64,000 bases of DNA from Bryobacteraceae bacterium (GTDB taxonomy: Bacteria > Acidobacteriota > Terriglobia > Bryobacterales > Bryobacteraceae), in contig JAWKHH010000003.1 in NCBI GenBank assembly GCA_041394945.1, positions 62,001-126,000 on the forward strand. Direction: 5' to 3'. Positions within the stretch are counted from its first letter, which is position 1, and every line of letters begins with the position of its first letter. Of the stretch, positions 40,995-50,214 are shown in pieces. Below the pieces are notes generated by a model that had not been told where the DNA came from, did no database searches, and was given only the letters and a program-made list of their open reading frames with translations. A program made the translations under genes and the position numbers.

Positions 40995-43900
40995 ATGATC
41001 CATTGTAGGTTTTCTCGACTCTTTCCAAGCACGCAGAACGCCGCCTTAGGGCTCGCGTTGCTGTTGTTATCGGCCGCGCCGGCGGCTGCCCAGGTCCTGT
41101 ACGGCTCGCTGACGGGTGACGTAAAGGACGCATCCGGGGGCGTGGTGCCGGCCGCCCAGGTGGCGGTGAAGAACCGCTCGACTGGAGTCTCCTACACTGC
41201 GAACACGACGGTTGACGGCCTCTACCGGATTCTCAACGTACAGGCGGGCAGCTACGACCTGTCGGTGACAGCAAGCGGGTTCCGGACGTTCACCGCGGAG
41301 GGCGTGGTGGTGAGCGTAAACACGGTGACGCGCATCGACGCGATTCTCCAAGTGGGGCAGGTGACCGAGCAGGTGACCGTGGAAGCGAGCCAAGCGGTTC
41401 TGCAGACCGAGAAAGCGGATACGCACTCGGAAATCGGCGCGCGCGCGGTGACGCAGATCCCGCTGCCGGGGTATCGGAACTACCAGAGTCTGATCAACCT
41501 GGTTCCGGGCGCGACTCCGGCGCGATTCCAGAACTCGGTTTTGGACACGCCGGCGCGGTCGCTCACGACGAATATCAACGGAACGAACCGGAACAACAAC
41601 GTGACGCGCATTGACGGCGCGGCGAGCATCAACGTGTGGCTGCCGCACCACGCCGGGTACGTGGCGCCGGCGGAGACGGTGGACACGGTGAACATCACGA
41701 CGGGCGCGGGCGACGCCGAGCAGGGGCTTTCGGGCGGCGCGTCGACGACGGTGGTGACCAAGTCCGGCACGAACGAACTCCACGGCTCGGGGTTCTGGTT
41801 CCACGACAACCAACGGCTGCGGGCCAACAACTTCTTCGCGTCCACCAAACCGGTGTCGAACTACAACAACTTCGGCGCCACGCTCGGCGGACCGATCCGC
41901 AAGAACAAGCTGTTCTATTTTTTCAGCTACGACAAGACGACGCAGCGTGCCAGCGGCGTGTTAACGAACATCACGGTGCCGACGGCCGACCAGCGCCGCG
42001 GCGATTTCAGCGCCTATCCGAACGTGATCTACGATCCGTTCACCGGCAACGCGGATGGAACGGCGCGCCAGCCGTTCTCCGGCAACGTCATTCCGTCGGC
42101 GCGGCTCGATCCGATCGCGCTCGCCGTTCAGGACTACTATCCGCTGCCGAACCGGGCGGGCACGGCGTCGAACTACTTCGCGCAGGGCTCGCCGCCCTTC
42201 GCCCGCCGCAACATCGATTTCAAGGTGAACTACAACCCCACCGAACGGTACGCGATTTGGGGCAAGTACGGCAACATGGACGCCCCGGTATCCGGCCAGC
42301 CGATTTTCGGCGAAGCGGGCGGACCGGCCGCGGGCGGCAGCCCGGGCAACGCCGCGACGCTCGTGAACCTCGCCACCATGGGCCACACCTACACGATCTC
42401 GCCGACGCTGCTTTATGACGGCGTGATCGGATTCTGGCGGCAGGACCAGACGGTGACAACGACCGATTTCGGCAAGGACTTCAACCTCGGCATTCCGGGC
42501 GTTGGCGGTCCGGACCCGCGGCAGAAGGGCTTCCCGAACATCAACCCCGGATACACGGGCTTCGGGTCGCCGGGCTGGCAGCCGCTCGAGCGCATCGAAG
42601 AAAACTGGACGACGAGCCAGAACTTCACCTGGATCAAGAGCGCGCATCAGATCCGTTTCGGCTTCGACGGCATCCTGCTGAAGCTGAGCCACTGGCAGCC
42701 GGAACTGGGCGGCGGCCCGCGCGGGGTGATCAACTTCGCCGGCGACGTCACCGCTCTTCGCGGCGGCGCGGCTCCGAACCAGTTCAATACCTACGCGGCG
42801 TTCCTCCTGGGCCAGACGTCGAGCATGCAGAAGGCGCTGCAACACATTCTCGCCACGGGCCGCGAATGGCAGTTCGCCGGGTATTTCACGGACCGCTGGC
42901 GGGCCACGCAGAACCTCACCATCAACGTCGGTTTGCGCTACGAATACTTCCCGCTGATGACGCGCGCCGGCGGCAAGGGCCTGGAGCGCTACGATCCCGA
43001 CACGAACCTGATGTACCTCGGTGGGCGCGGTCCAGTGCCACAGAACGCCGGCATCACGGTGAGCAAGGCGCTGTTCTCGCCGCGCATCGGCCTCGCCTAC
43101 AGGCTGGGCGAGCGGACCGTAATCCGCACCGGGTATGGACTGAACTTCGACCCGATGCCGTTCTCGCGTCCGCTCCGCGGCCAGTATCCGCTGACGGTAA
43201 CCTTCGACTTCCAGCGCGACGGCAGCTTCCAGTTGTTCCGGACGCTGGCGCAGGGCATCCCACCGGTGGTGGGTCCGGACCTTTCCCCGGGCATCCTGGA
43301 GGTGCCTTTGACGGCGGCGTTGCGCAGTCCCTACGCGGGCAAGCTGGACCGGGGCTACATCCAGTCCTGGAACTTCACCGTGGAGCACAAACTGCCCGGC
43401 GACTTCATCACGTCGGTCGGCTACGTGGGCACGTCGTCGATCGGGATGTTGGGCGACCGGGACGTGAACGCAACGATCTCCGGCGGCAACGCGGGACGGC
43501 CGTACGCCAGCATCACGGGCCGCCGGATCGGCACGGCGATGTGGGACAGCTACCTGAACGCGAACTACCATTCGCTGCAGATCGCCATGAATCGGGCCGT
43601 GAGCCGCGGCCTGATGCTGAAGGGCGCCTACACGTTCAGCAAAGCGATCAACATGACCGACGACGACGGATGGGCAGGCGTGACCTGGAACTCGCCGGAG
43701 GTGTTCGACCGCAACCGGGCGCGCGCGGGCTACGATCAGACGCACATCTTCCAGATGGGCTTCGTTTATGACCTGCCCGTAGGCAAGGGACAGAAGTTCG
43801 ACCTCGGCACGGTGGCCAACTACGCGATCGGCGGGTGGCAAGTGAGCGGAATCGCCGCGATGTTCACCGGACGGCCTTTCGGCGTGGGCGCGAGCGGCGC

Positions 43901-44270
43901 ATCGTTGAACGCGGCCGGCAACGGCCAGACGGCGGACCAGGTTGGCGCCGTCACGCGGCTGGGCGGCTACGGCCCGGGCCAGCCCTACTACAACCCCTCG
44001 GCGTTCGCTCCGGTGACCGCGGCGCGGTTCGGCACGAGCGGCCGCAACATCCTGGATGCCCCGGGAGTGCGGAATCTGGATCTGAGCCTGGCGAAGAGCT
44101 TCCAGATCACGGAGAAGGTGAACTCGCAGTTCCGCGCGGAGTTCTTCAACTTCACGAACACGCCGCAGTTCGGAACGCCGAGCACCAGCGTGACAAGCAC
44201 GAACTTCATGCAGGTCACCAGCGCGAGCGGCGAACGGCAGATCCGGTTCGGCTTGCGATTCTCGTTCTGA
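40995..44270 (+). CDS. Oar-like TonB-dependent receptor with carboxypeptidase-regulatory domain
   Basis: Outer-membrane protein of 1091 aa. The signal peptide ends at APAAAQ. Residues ~35-125 form a carboxypeptidase-regulatory Ig-like domain (GSLTGDVKDASGGVVPAAQV, then GLYRILNVQAGSYDLSVTAS), followed by a plug (TQIPLPGYRNYQSLINLVPG, NINGTNRNNNVTRIDG) and a long barrel that ends with the phenylalanine-terminated strand RQIRFGLRFSF. This architecture is the most expanded receptor family in Solibacter-type Acidobacteriota. Strong promoter, AGGAGG ribosome binding site and terminator suggest high expression. The substrate is probably a plant or microbial polysaccharide fragment, an inference from family ecology. 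Confidence 0.93.
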   Translation: MIHCRFSRLFPSTQNAALGLALLLLSAAPAAAQVLYGSLTGDVKDASGGVVPAAQVAVKNRSTGVSYTANTTVDGLYRILNVQAGSYDLSVTASGFRTFTAEGVVVSVNTVTRIDAILQVGQVTEQVTVEASQAVLQTEKADTHSEIGARAVTQIPLPGYRNYQSLINLVPGATPARFQNSVLDTPARSLTTNINGTNRNNNVTRIDGAASINVWLPHHAGYVAPAETVDTVNITTGAGDAEQGLSGGASTTVVTKSGTNELHGSGFWFHDNQRLRANNFFASTKPVSNYNNFGATLGGPIRKNKLFYFFSYDKTTQRASGVLTNITVPTADQRRGDFSAYPNVIYDPFTGNADGTARQPFSGNVIPSARLDPIALAVQDYYPLPNRAGTASNYFAQGSPPFARRNIDFKVNYNPTERYAIWGKYGNMDAPVSGQPIFGEAGGPAAGGSPGNAATLVNLATMGHTYTISPTLLYDGVIGFWRQDQTVTTTDFGKDFNLGIPGVGGPDPRQKGFPNINPGYTGFGSPGWQPLERIEENWTTSQNFTWIKSAHQIRFGFDGILLKLSHWQPELGGGPRGVINFAGDVTALRGGAAPNQFNTYAAFLLGQTSSMQKALQHILATGREWQFAGYFTDRWRATQNLTINVGLRYEYFPLMTRAGGKGLERYDPDTNLMYLGGRGPVPQNAGITVSKALFSPRIGLAYRLGERTVIRTGYGLNFDPMPFSRPLRGQYPLTVTFDFQRDGSFQLFRTLAQGIPPVVGPDLSPGILEVPLTAALRSPYAGKLDRGYIQSWNFTVEHKLPGDFITSVGYVGTSSIGMLGDRDVNATISGGNAGRPYASITGRRIGTAMWDSYLNANYHSLQIAMNRAVSRGLMLKGAYTFSKAINMTDDDGWAGVTWNSPEVFDRNRARAGYDQTHIFQMGFVYDLPVGKGQKFDLGTVANYAIGGWQVSGIAAMFTGRPFGVGASGASLNAAGNGQTADQVGAVTRLGGYGPGQPYYNPSAFAPVTAARFGTSGRNILDAPGVRNLDLSLAKSFQITEKVNSQFRAEFFNFTNTPQFGTPSTSVTSTNFMQVTSASGERQIRFGLRFSF

Positions 44271-44293
44271 CACCCGTCGGGACCCGGACTTTC

Positions 44294-44320
44294 AAGGGGG
44301 AGGCGAAATGCCTCCCCTTT
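44294..44320. terminator. Strong intrinsic terminator between convergent genes
   Basis: Perfect 8-bp stem GGGGAGGC (44297-44304) / GCCTCCCC (44310-44317) with GAAAT loop, flanked by AA on the left and TTTGTTGT on the right. It is 24 bp after the receptor stop and 8 bp before the stop of the convergent DinB gene, so it can serve both. Confidence 0.85.
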
Positions 44321-44327
44321 GTTGTCG

Positions 44328-44837
44328 TTAGCGAATGGCGCGGATGTGCGCGAGGTGGTGCCGACCGTGCCAGGCGTAGAGGCCGAGCATCGTGTGCAGG
44401 TCCAACTCACCGGATTCGGGGTGTGTCAGGCGGCGCGTCCAATCGTTCGTAGCCAGTGAGCGGAGCAGCGTCACCCAGCGCGCGTGCAGGCTGCCAAGCA
44501 GCGATAGGGACAGGTCCACGGGGGCCGAGCGCGCGTCGGCGAGTTCGGCCCACGCGGCTTCATCGTACGGCTTGATCGTGGGGCAGTCTTCAGTGAGCGC
44601 CAGCCGGAAACGGATGTAGCTGTTCATGTGGCTGTCGGCAAGGTGGTGGACCACCTGCCGGGCGGTCCAACCGCCATCGCGGTACGGGCGGTCGAGCCCG
44701 CCTTCGGGCAAGGCGCCCACGGCCAAGCGCACCTGGGCGGGAAGTTCAGCCATTTCTTCGAGCCAGCCGTTGCGGTCCACCTTGTCGTGAGTTGACGGGC
44801 ACTCGAAGCGCCCGACGGGATAGCGCAGGTCGTCCAT
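44328..44837 (-). CDS. DinB/YfiT-family thiol transferase (bacillithiol transferase-like)
   Basis: Metal-dependent four-helix DinB-fold enzyme, 169 aa. It has the YfiT opening LRYPVGRFECP, the first metal-binding His pair in ARQVVHHLADSHMNSYIRF and the second set in YAWHGRHHLAHI. Members of this subgroup conjugate bacillithiol to electrophiles such as fosfomycin or toxins. A bacillithiol synthesis gene (bshA) is present at the right end of this window, which supports the thiol assignment. It is the last gene before the shared terminator. Confidence 0.85.
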   Translation of the reverse strand: MDDLRYPVGRFECPSTHDKVDRNGWLEEMAELPAQVRLAVGALPEGGLDRPYRDGGWTARQVVHHLADSHMNSYIRFRLALTEDCPTIKPYDEAAWAELADARSAPVDLSLSLLGSLHARWVTLLRSLATNDWTRRLTHPESGELDLHTMLGLYAWHGRHHLAHIRAIR

Positions 44838-44890
44838 GTCTTCCAGGATCGCGGCCGCATGGCAGGACGGTCAAGGTAAGACGCGCCGCC

Positions 44891-46123
44891 TTACCGTAAA
44901 ACGTTGAGGCGCTGCGTGGTGGGAACGGCGACACCGAGGACAGTGGCCTCAATGAGTTGGTCGCCATCGGGCAGAGCATCCGGAACGGTCACGTTGAACT
45001 GGTAGAGGCCGGCTCCGCTGAGGCCGGCGAAGGCCACAGCCGCATCAATGCCTCCGATACGGATGGAGAGGTTGTTTCCTGCGGCGAGGGGTGCGGCGCC
45101 GGAGAAGGCGTCGCCAGGAACTACTTCGGGGTCAGTCTTCCCGAACCCGGTGCCGAACAGGAGGATTGTTTCACCGGGCCTGGCGGGACGCGTGGTGACA
45201 GCGGTCCCGAAAAGACCGGCGGGGCCGAGCAGCGCTCCGGCGGAGGAAACGGCGGCGGCGTAGCGATTGGAATCCGGACTGAAGCGGAAGAGGCCGGGCG
45301 CGGCCTGCCGAAGCGTGACCGTGGCGGCCTGGCCGGTTCCGGCGGCGGTTGTTACTTCGACGGACACCGTCCCGAGTGCGTCGTCGGCCGGAGCCTGGAC
45401 GTTCAATTGGGACTCACTGACGAAGGCGATGGCGGCGGCCTTGCCGTTGATCCGGACCTGGGTGGATTCGAGCGTCGTGGGGAGCTTGCCGTTCACGATC
45501 TCATCGGCGGTCCAGGAGCGGGCGATGCCGGCGGGGGCGAGGTTCGCACCGAAGATGGAGACCCACGAGCCGGCCGAGATGGCCGGGTCGAAGCTTGCGG
45601 CATTCACGACACCGGCCGATTGAATGGTGGGAGCCGGGGCGGAGGGGGCGCGGGAAAGCGCTAGAGTGGTTGTATAGACGTTGGTCTGGCGGGTTCCGCT
45701 AGCCGCCGCGGCGGCGAGGTAGATGGAGACGGAACCGGAGGAGTCCGGCGGAGTCCAATCAAACGAATAGGTTGAGGAAGACGTGGATTGGGAGACGTAC
45801 TGGCGCCCGCCGGAGGTGTTGACGATCGTGCCGCTCGCAGCCGTGAACTGGCCTCCGGTGGCGGTGAGTTGGAAGCCTTTGCGGTAGGAGGCGTTGGAGT
45901 CGGTAATGGTCACGGTCCAGTGCTGCGCGACCCCGGGGGAAAAGGTAGACCCGTCGGGGGTGGCGAGTTTGACGCTGCCGGAAGCTGGATTGAGGGTAAC
46001 GTTGTGGCAGGAGGCGCAAGGAGTTCCGGAGCCCGGCTCGCCGGAGTTGCCGGCGGGGATGCGGGAGCCGCTGGGATAGGCGACAAGAAACACTGGGATG
46101 AGAAAGAGAGTAAAGGTTTTCAT
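44891..46123 (-). CDS. Exported CxxCH / TIGR03437 protein (choice-of-anchor V type)
   Basis: 410 aa from ATG 46123 (signal MKTFTLFLIPVFLVAYPSG). A CASCH heme- or metal-binding motif (36-40) follows GEPGSGTP, the typical start of Reeler-like 'choice-of-anchor V' domains, which continue to about residue 150 with beta strands (VAQHWTVTITDSNASYRKGF). The rest is a TIGR03437 domain: AGVVNAASFDPAISAGSWVS, FGANLAPAGIA, then ATVLGVAVPTTQRLNVLR. Probably a surface protein that may bind heme. Confidence 0.85.
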   Translation of the reverse strand: MKTFTLFLIPVFLVAYPSGSRIPAGNSGEPGSGTPCASCHNVTLNPASGSVKLATPDGSTFSPGVAQHWTVTITDSNASYRKGFQLTATGGQFTAASGTIVNTSGGRQYVSQSTSSSTYSFDWTPPDSSGSVSIYLAAAAASGTRQTNVYTTTLALSRAPSAPAPTIQSAGVVNAASFDPAISAGSWVSIFGANLAPAGIARSWTADEIVNGKLPTTLESTQVRINGKAAAIAFVSESQLNVQAPADDALGTVSVEVTTAAGTGQAATVTLRQAAPGLFRFSPDSNRYAAAVSSAGALLGPAGLFGTAVTTRPARPGETILLFGTGFGKTDPEVVPGDAFSGAAPLAAGNNLSIRIGGIDAAVAFAGLSGAGLYQFNVTVPDALPDGDQLIEATVLGVAVPTTQRLNVLR

Positions 46124-46249
46124 TGATGTCGACACTCGCTGGTGCAGATGCCAGGGAATGTCGAGCCGTTTCCGGCGGCATCTTCTTGTTTACGACTCTT
46201 AGCAAAGGCCGAACGCTGATTTGAGGAACCTGGTCCCGCCAGGATTCGT

Positions 46250-47533
46250 ATGGCAGGCATCATGGTGTCCTCCGGCGGAGCCTCCCCGCGAAGCGGCTTC
46301 GCGAAGCCGATCGTCCGCGCGCTGTTCGTGGCAAGCTGCCTGCTGTCGCTGGTGTCGTACTACACGACACAGCAAGGCATGGCGCTCTACCTTTCGACCT
46401 GGTTTTCCGTGATCGCCTCGCTTGGGATCCAGCTTTCGCTGGTGATGGTGGCGTGGCTGATCGGGTTCACCCGGCGCGACCGGGTGCTGCTCACGGCGGT
46501 CTACGTGATCACGGCGTCGGTGTCGATCGCGTTTTCCTATGTGAGTCTCCACACCTGGTTCGCCGAGCGGGAACGTCCGACCTTGATGCGGCGGGCGCTT
46601 TTCGACGAACTCACCGCGGCGGCGGGCTCGGCGGAACGGCATTTCGCGGAAGCGGCGGTGAAGGGGCGCACTTACGTCACAGCGCTCGAGGAGCTTACGG
46701 AGGCAGAGAAGACGCACGGCGGCATTTCGCGCGGCGCGGACGCCGATCCTTATATCAACCGGATTCGCGAAGCGGTGGCGGCCGAGGCGCGAACGTACGA
46801 TTCCTCGTATCGCGAAGGGGCGGGCGCGGGCGTGCGGTACACGGCGTTCGATCGCTACGCGAAGCTGGCGCGGCAGGCGGTGGCGGAGATGGATCGCGGC
46901 GTTGAGTCCATCCGGGCGACCAACATCGCGCTACGGCCCGAGATGCCGGTGGAGGAGCAGCACCGGCGCTTCCGGCAGACCTACGAATCGCTGCCGTGGG
47001 CGCAGGCGGCGGCGTTGCTGCCGGGCGCCGAGTGGGAGCAGCCGAAGCCGCCGGCGTTCGCCGATTACGCGGAAAAGGCGGGGTCGGGGCAGGAAAACCT
47101 GATGCGCGCGTTCGAGGAACTGGTGACGGCTCCGACGGCGCGGCACGTGTTTTCGCTGCTGCTGGCGGCGTTTATCGATATCGTGGTGTTCCTGCTGGCG
47201 TGGTCTTCGGGACCATACTTCCATGGCGATTCCGAAGATCATTGGATCGCGTCGGCGGCGGCGCTCGACGACACGCACGACCAGGTTTTCGCGCGTGACA
47301 TCCTCAGGAAGTTTCGTCCCGGGCGGTTGGGAATGCCGCGGCTGGATGCGGAGTCTCTGTCGGCTGGGGAACAGCAGTTCTGCCTGCTGCTGGTGAGCAA
47401 GGGGCTGGCGGTTGCGCACGGCGACGAATCGGGACGGAGTTTCTACCTTGTTGACGCAGCCGTTCACCAGCGGCTGGTGGAGTCGGTTTCCCCGCCCCAC
47501 TTTTCCATGAAGGCGGCATCCACGGCGTCATGA
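46250..47533 (+). CDS. Four-helix membrane protein of unknown function
   Basis: Not recognised. The 427 aa contain TM helices at about 22-40, 48-70, 80-98 and 300-322, with a periplasmic ~200-residue helical domain between the third and fourth (ERPTLMRRALFDELTAAAGS to PTARHVFSLLLAAFIDIVVF) that looks coiled-coil-like. A soluble C-terminal tail contains a winged-helix-like LSAGEQQFCLLLVSKGLAVA. The layout, with an extracytoplasmic sensor-like domain bracketed by TMs and a cytoplasmic tail, would suit signalling, but no enzymatic domain is visible. ATG 46262 is an alternative start. Confidence 0.75.
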   Translation: MAGIMVSSGGASPRSGFAKPIVRALFVASCLLSLVSYYTTQQGMALYLSTWFSVIASLGIQLSLVMVAWLIGFTRRDRVLLTAVYVITASVSIAFSYVSLHTWFAERERPTLMRRALFDELTAAAGSAERHFAEAAVKGRTYVTALEELTEAEKTHGGISRGADADPYINRIREAVAAEARTYDSSYREGAGAGVRYTAFDRYAKLARQAVAEMDRGVESIRATNIALRPEMPVEEQHRRFRQTYESLPWAQAAALLPGAEWEQPKPPAFADYAEKAGSGQENLMRAFEELVTAPTARHVFSLLLAAFIDIVVFLLAWSSGPYFHGDSEDHWIASAAALDDTHDQVFARDILRKFRPGRLGMPRLDAESLSAGEQQFCLLLVSKGLAVAHGDESGRSFYLVDAAVHQRLVESVSPPHFSMKAASTAS

Positions 47534-47548
47534 ACGGCGCAATCGGCC

Positions 47549-48121
47549 TCAACGGCGCCGGAGGCGGCGCAGCTCCGGCGCTGTGAGGTCGCGCCATTGG
47601 CCGGGAGCAATGCCTTCGAGCGTCAACGCGCCGATGCCGACACGCACCAGACGCAGGGTGGGGTGGCCGACGGCCGCGGTCATGCGGCGGACCTGGCGGT
47701 TGCGGCCTTCGGTGAGGATCAACTCGACCCAGGCAGTGGGAACATTCTTGCGGTAACGGATCGGCGGGTCCCGGGGCGGGAGATCGGGCTCGGCGGCAAG
47801 GATGCGGGCCTGGCAGGGCCGGGTGGAACGCCCTTCGATGTCGACGCCGGCGGCGAGGCGGGCGATGGTTTCGGGCGTGGGAACGCGCTCCACTTGAGCG
47901 CGGTAGGCACGCGGATGCTGGAAGCGGGGGTCAGTAAGGCGATGTTGGAGCGCGCCGTCGTTGGTGAGCAGGAGAAGCCCCTCGCTATCGCGATCGAGAC
48001 GGCCGGCGGCATAGACGCCGGGGACATCAATGAAGTCCCGCAGAGTGACGCCGTCGCCGGTGAACTGGCAGAGAACGCCGTAGGGCTTGTGGAACAGGAG
48101 CACGCGCGGCGGCGGACGCAT
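47549..48121 (-). CDS. rluE: 23S rRNA pseudouridine synthase RluE-like
   Basis: RNA-modifying enzyme of the RsuA/RluB/E/F family, 190 aa. The catalytic aspartate is in AAGRLDRDSEGLLLLTNDG. It begins RVLLFHKPYGVLCQF and contains the family motif LILTEGRNRQVRRMTAAVGH. It lacks the N-terminal S4 domain found in RsuA, RluB and RluF, which points to RluE (U2457 of 23S rRNA in E. coli). Divergent from the GNAT gene, with only 11 bp between the two start codons. Confidence 0.88.
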   Translation of the reverse strand: MRPPPRVLLFHKPYGVLCQFTGDGVTLRDFIDVPGVYAAGRLDRDSEGLLLLTNDGALQHRLTDPRFQHPRAYRAQVERVPTPETIARLAAGVDIEGRSTRPCQARILAAEPDLPPRDPPIRYRKNVPTAWVELILTEGRNRQVRRMTAAVGHPTLRLVRVGIGALTLEGIAPGQWRDLTAPELRRLRRR

Positions 48122-48132
48122 AATACTTAAAC

Positions 48133-48705
48133 ATGGCACGATCGCCGTTTCGATTTGCGCCTCTGTCGCCGGAGAACTTCGCCGACCTCGAGGATCTGTT
48201 CGGCCCCAAGGGCGCCTGCGGCGGCTGCTGGTGCATGACGTGGCGGCTGCCGAAGAAATCCTACGACGCGGGCAAGGCCGAGGGCAATCACGCCCGGCTG
48301 CGGGCGCTGGTGGATGGCGGGGAGCCGGCGGGTGTTCTGGCCTACGAGGGCGATCGAGCGGCGGGTTGGATCTCCGTGGCTCCGCGGGAACAGTTCGACT
48401 ACCTGCGCCGCAGCCGGACGCTTCAGCCGCCGGACGACCTTCCGGTATGGAGCGTGACCTGCTTCTATATTCGAAAGGAACACCGGCGGCGCGGGCTGGC
48501 GACGGCGCTGTTGGGCGCGGCGGAGGAGTACGTTCGCGAGCGCGGGGGGAAGCGGATCGAAGGGTACCCGAGCTTGCCTCGCAGCGCGGAACTGCCGGCG
48601 GTGTTCGCGTGGACTGGCCTGCCGGCGATCTTCGAGTCGCGCGGGTTCACGGAGTGCCCGTCGCAGGGGCGGAGCCGGAAGCTCATGCGGAAGCATCTGC
48701 GATAG
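48133..48705 (+). CDS. GNAT family N-acetyltransferase
   Basis: 190-aa acyltransferase. The acetyl-CoA binding motif A reads IRKEHRRRGLATALLGAAEE (about 112-131). The N terminus carries GACGGCWCMTWRLPK, a cysteine-containing stretch typical of one GNAT subgroup. Substrate unknown. ATG 48133 is only 11 bp from the divergent rluE start, so regulatory sequence for each gene must lie within the other. Confidence 0.88.
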   Translation: MARSPFRFAPLSPENFADLEDLFGPKGACGGCWCMTWRLPKKSYDAGKAEGNHARLRALVDGGEPAGVLAYEGDRAAGWISVAPREQFDYLRRSRTLQPPDDLPVWSVTCFYIRKEHRRRGLATALLGAAEEYVRERGGKRIEGYPSLPRSAELPAVFAWTGLPAIFESRGFTECPSQGRSRKLMRKHLR

Positions 48706-48732
48706 GCATCTGCGATAAGCTGGGGAGGATCT

Positions 48733-49512
48733 ATGTCGCGATTGCTGTGTTTGGCCACCCTGTGCGGAGGCGCGCTGATGGCGCAGTTGCCCGCCCCGAA
48801 TTCCCTTGGCGTATCGATGGGCCACCTTCACCTTCTGGTGCCGGATCCGGCCGTGCACGCACGGATCTGGACCGAGGTGCTCGGCGCCAAAGAGGTGAAG
48901 TACGGTTCGCTCACGCTGTACGAATTGCCGGACGTAGTGCTCGGGTTCCGCAAGGGCAATCCTACTGGCGGCACCGACGACTCGGCGGTGAACCACCTTG
49001 GCTTCAAGACGCGGGATCTGGCGAAAACGAAGGAGGCGCTGGTGGCGGCCGGGTGCAAGATCGTGAAGGAGATGCCCGACACGCACCAATTCTTCGCGAT
49101 GTTCCCGGACGCGGTGAAAGTGGAGTTCACCGAGGACAAGACGATCGCGCACCCGATCGTGCATCATCATATCCACTTCGCCTCGCACCAACAGGACGAG
49201 ATGCGGACGTGGTACGCGAAGAATTTCGGCGCGATGCCGGGGATGCGCGGGCGCTTCAAGGCGGCGGACTTGCCTGGAGTGAACCTGAGCTGGAATCCGG
49301 CCGAGACGCCGCAGGCGCCCACGAAGGGCCGGTCCGTGGACCACATCGGGTTCGAGGTGAAGGATCTCGAAGCCTTCTGCAAGAAGCTCGAGGGCGCCGG
49401 GATCCACTTCGACCGGCCGTTCACCAAGGTACCGGCGATCGGGCTGAGCATCGCGTTCCTGACCGATCCGTGGGGAGCGACCATCGAGTTGACCGAAGGG
49501 TTGCGGCGGTAA
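48733..49512 (+). CDS. Exported VOC-family (glyoxalase/dioxygenase fold) protein
   Basis: 259 aa with a signal peptide (LLCLATLCGGALMAQ) and two VOC modules (MGHLHLLVPDP..., VNHLGFKTRDL; then IHFASHQQDEMRTWYAKNFG and VDHIGFEVKDLEAFCKKLEG). Metal-ligand-like His and Glu positions are present (H in GHLHLL, E in IELTEG). An exported VOC protein is somewhat unusual. It is preceded by GGGGAGGATCT, a good ribosome binding site. It is 6 bp upstream of the methyltransferase gene. Confidence 0.85.
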   Translation: MSRLLCLATLCGGALMAQLPAPNSLGVSMGHLHLLVPDPAVHARIWTEVLGAKEVKYGSLTLYELPDVVLGFRKGNPTGGTDDSAVNHLGFKTRDLAKTKEALVAAGCKIVKEMPDTHQFFAMFPDAVKVEFTEDKTIAHPIVHHHIHFASHQQDEMRTWYAKNFGAMPGMRGRFKAADLPGVNLSWNPAETPQAPTKGRSVDHIGFEVKDLEAFCKKLEGAGIHFDRPFTKVPAIGLSIAFLTDPWGATIELTEGLRR

Positions 49513-49518
49513 CTTCTC

Positions 49519-50214
49519 ATGACGGCCGCGGCAGCGGATCGTGCGGTCACTTACCACTTCAAAGAAAGCCCGTACAGCAGCCACTCCGTGCTGCTCGGCA
49601 TGTTTCCCGCGCCGGGCGGAGGGCGGAGGGTGCTGGACGCCGGCTGCGGCAACGGCGATCTCTCGCGGATTCTTGACGGGCGCGGCTACGCGGTTACGGC
49701 GGTGGAGCGTCCGGGCGGCGTGACAGGCGCGCTTCCGGAGAGCGTGCGGCTGGTTGAGCACGACCTGGACCGCAGCCTGCCACCGATCGAGGGCGGCTTC
49801 GACGTCATCGTGCTGGCCGATGTGCTGGAGCACCTGCGGGATCCGGCGGCGCTGCTACGTGAGCTTCGGCCGATGCTGGCGGCGGACGGCGAACTCGTGG
49901 TCTCGCTGCCGAACAGCGGCAACCTCTACTTTCGGCTGGTGGTTCTCTCGGGCCGGTTTCCGCAGGAAGACAAGGGTCTTTTCGACCGCACGCACCTGCA
50001 TTTCTACACCTGGGACGGGTGGCGGGAACTGTTTGGAAGCGCGGGTTTTGCTATGGTAGAGGTCTGCCCGACGGGTATTCCGGTGGGATTGCGTTTCGCG
50101 GAGCATTCCGGCTCATGGCCGGTGCGCGCGGCCGAACGGATCTCATACGAACTCGCGCGGGTTCGCAAGCAGATGTTCGCCTACCAGTTCATCGCGCGGA
50201 TACGCCCGCAATGA
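49519..50214 (+). CDS. Class I SAM-dependent methyltransferase
   Basis: 231 aa. Motif I is VLDAGCGNGDLSRIL, motif II region FDVIVLADVLEHLRDPAALL, then LVVSLPNSGNLYFRLVVLSG and the late FDRTHLHFYTWDGWRELF, a combination typical of methyltransferases in cell-surface glycan gene clusters. Its stop overlaps the following glycosyltransferase start by 4 bp (ATGA), which ties it to polysaccharide or glycolipid synthesis. Target unknown. Confidence 0.87.
   Translation: MTAAAADRAVTYHFKESPYSSHSVLLGMFPAPGGGRRVLDAGCGNGDLSRILDGRGYAVTAVERPGGVTGALPESVRLVEHDLDRSLPPIEGGFDVIVLADVLEHLRDPAALLRELRPMLAADGELVVSLPNSGNLYFRLVVLSGRFPQEDKGLFDRTHLHFYTWDGWRELFGSAGFAMVEVCPTGIPVGLRFAEHSGSWPVRAAERISYELARVRKQMFAYQFIARIRPQ

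Noticed and set aside
41961..44273. 770-codon open frame antisense to the Oar-like receptor
   Set aside because: Arg/Ala/Val-rich composition with no domain; the plus-strand receptor has promoter, ribosome binding site and terminator.
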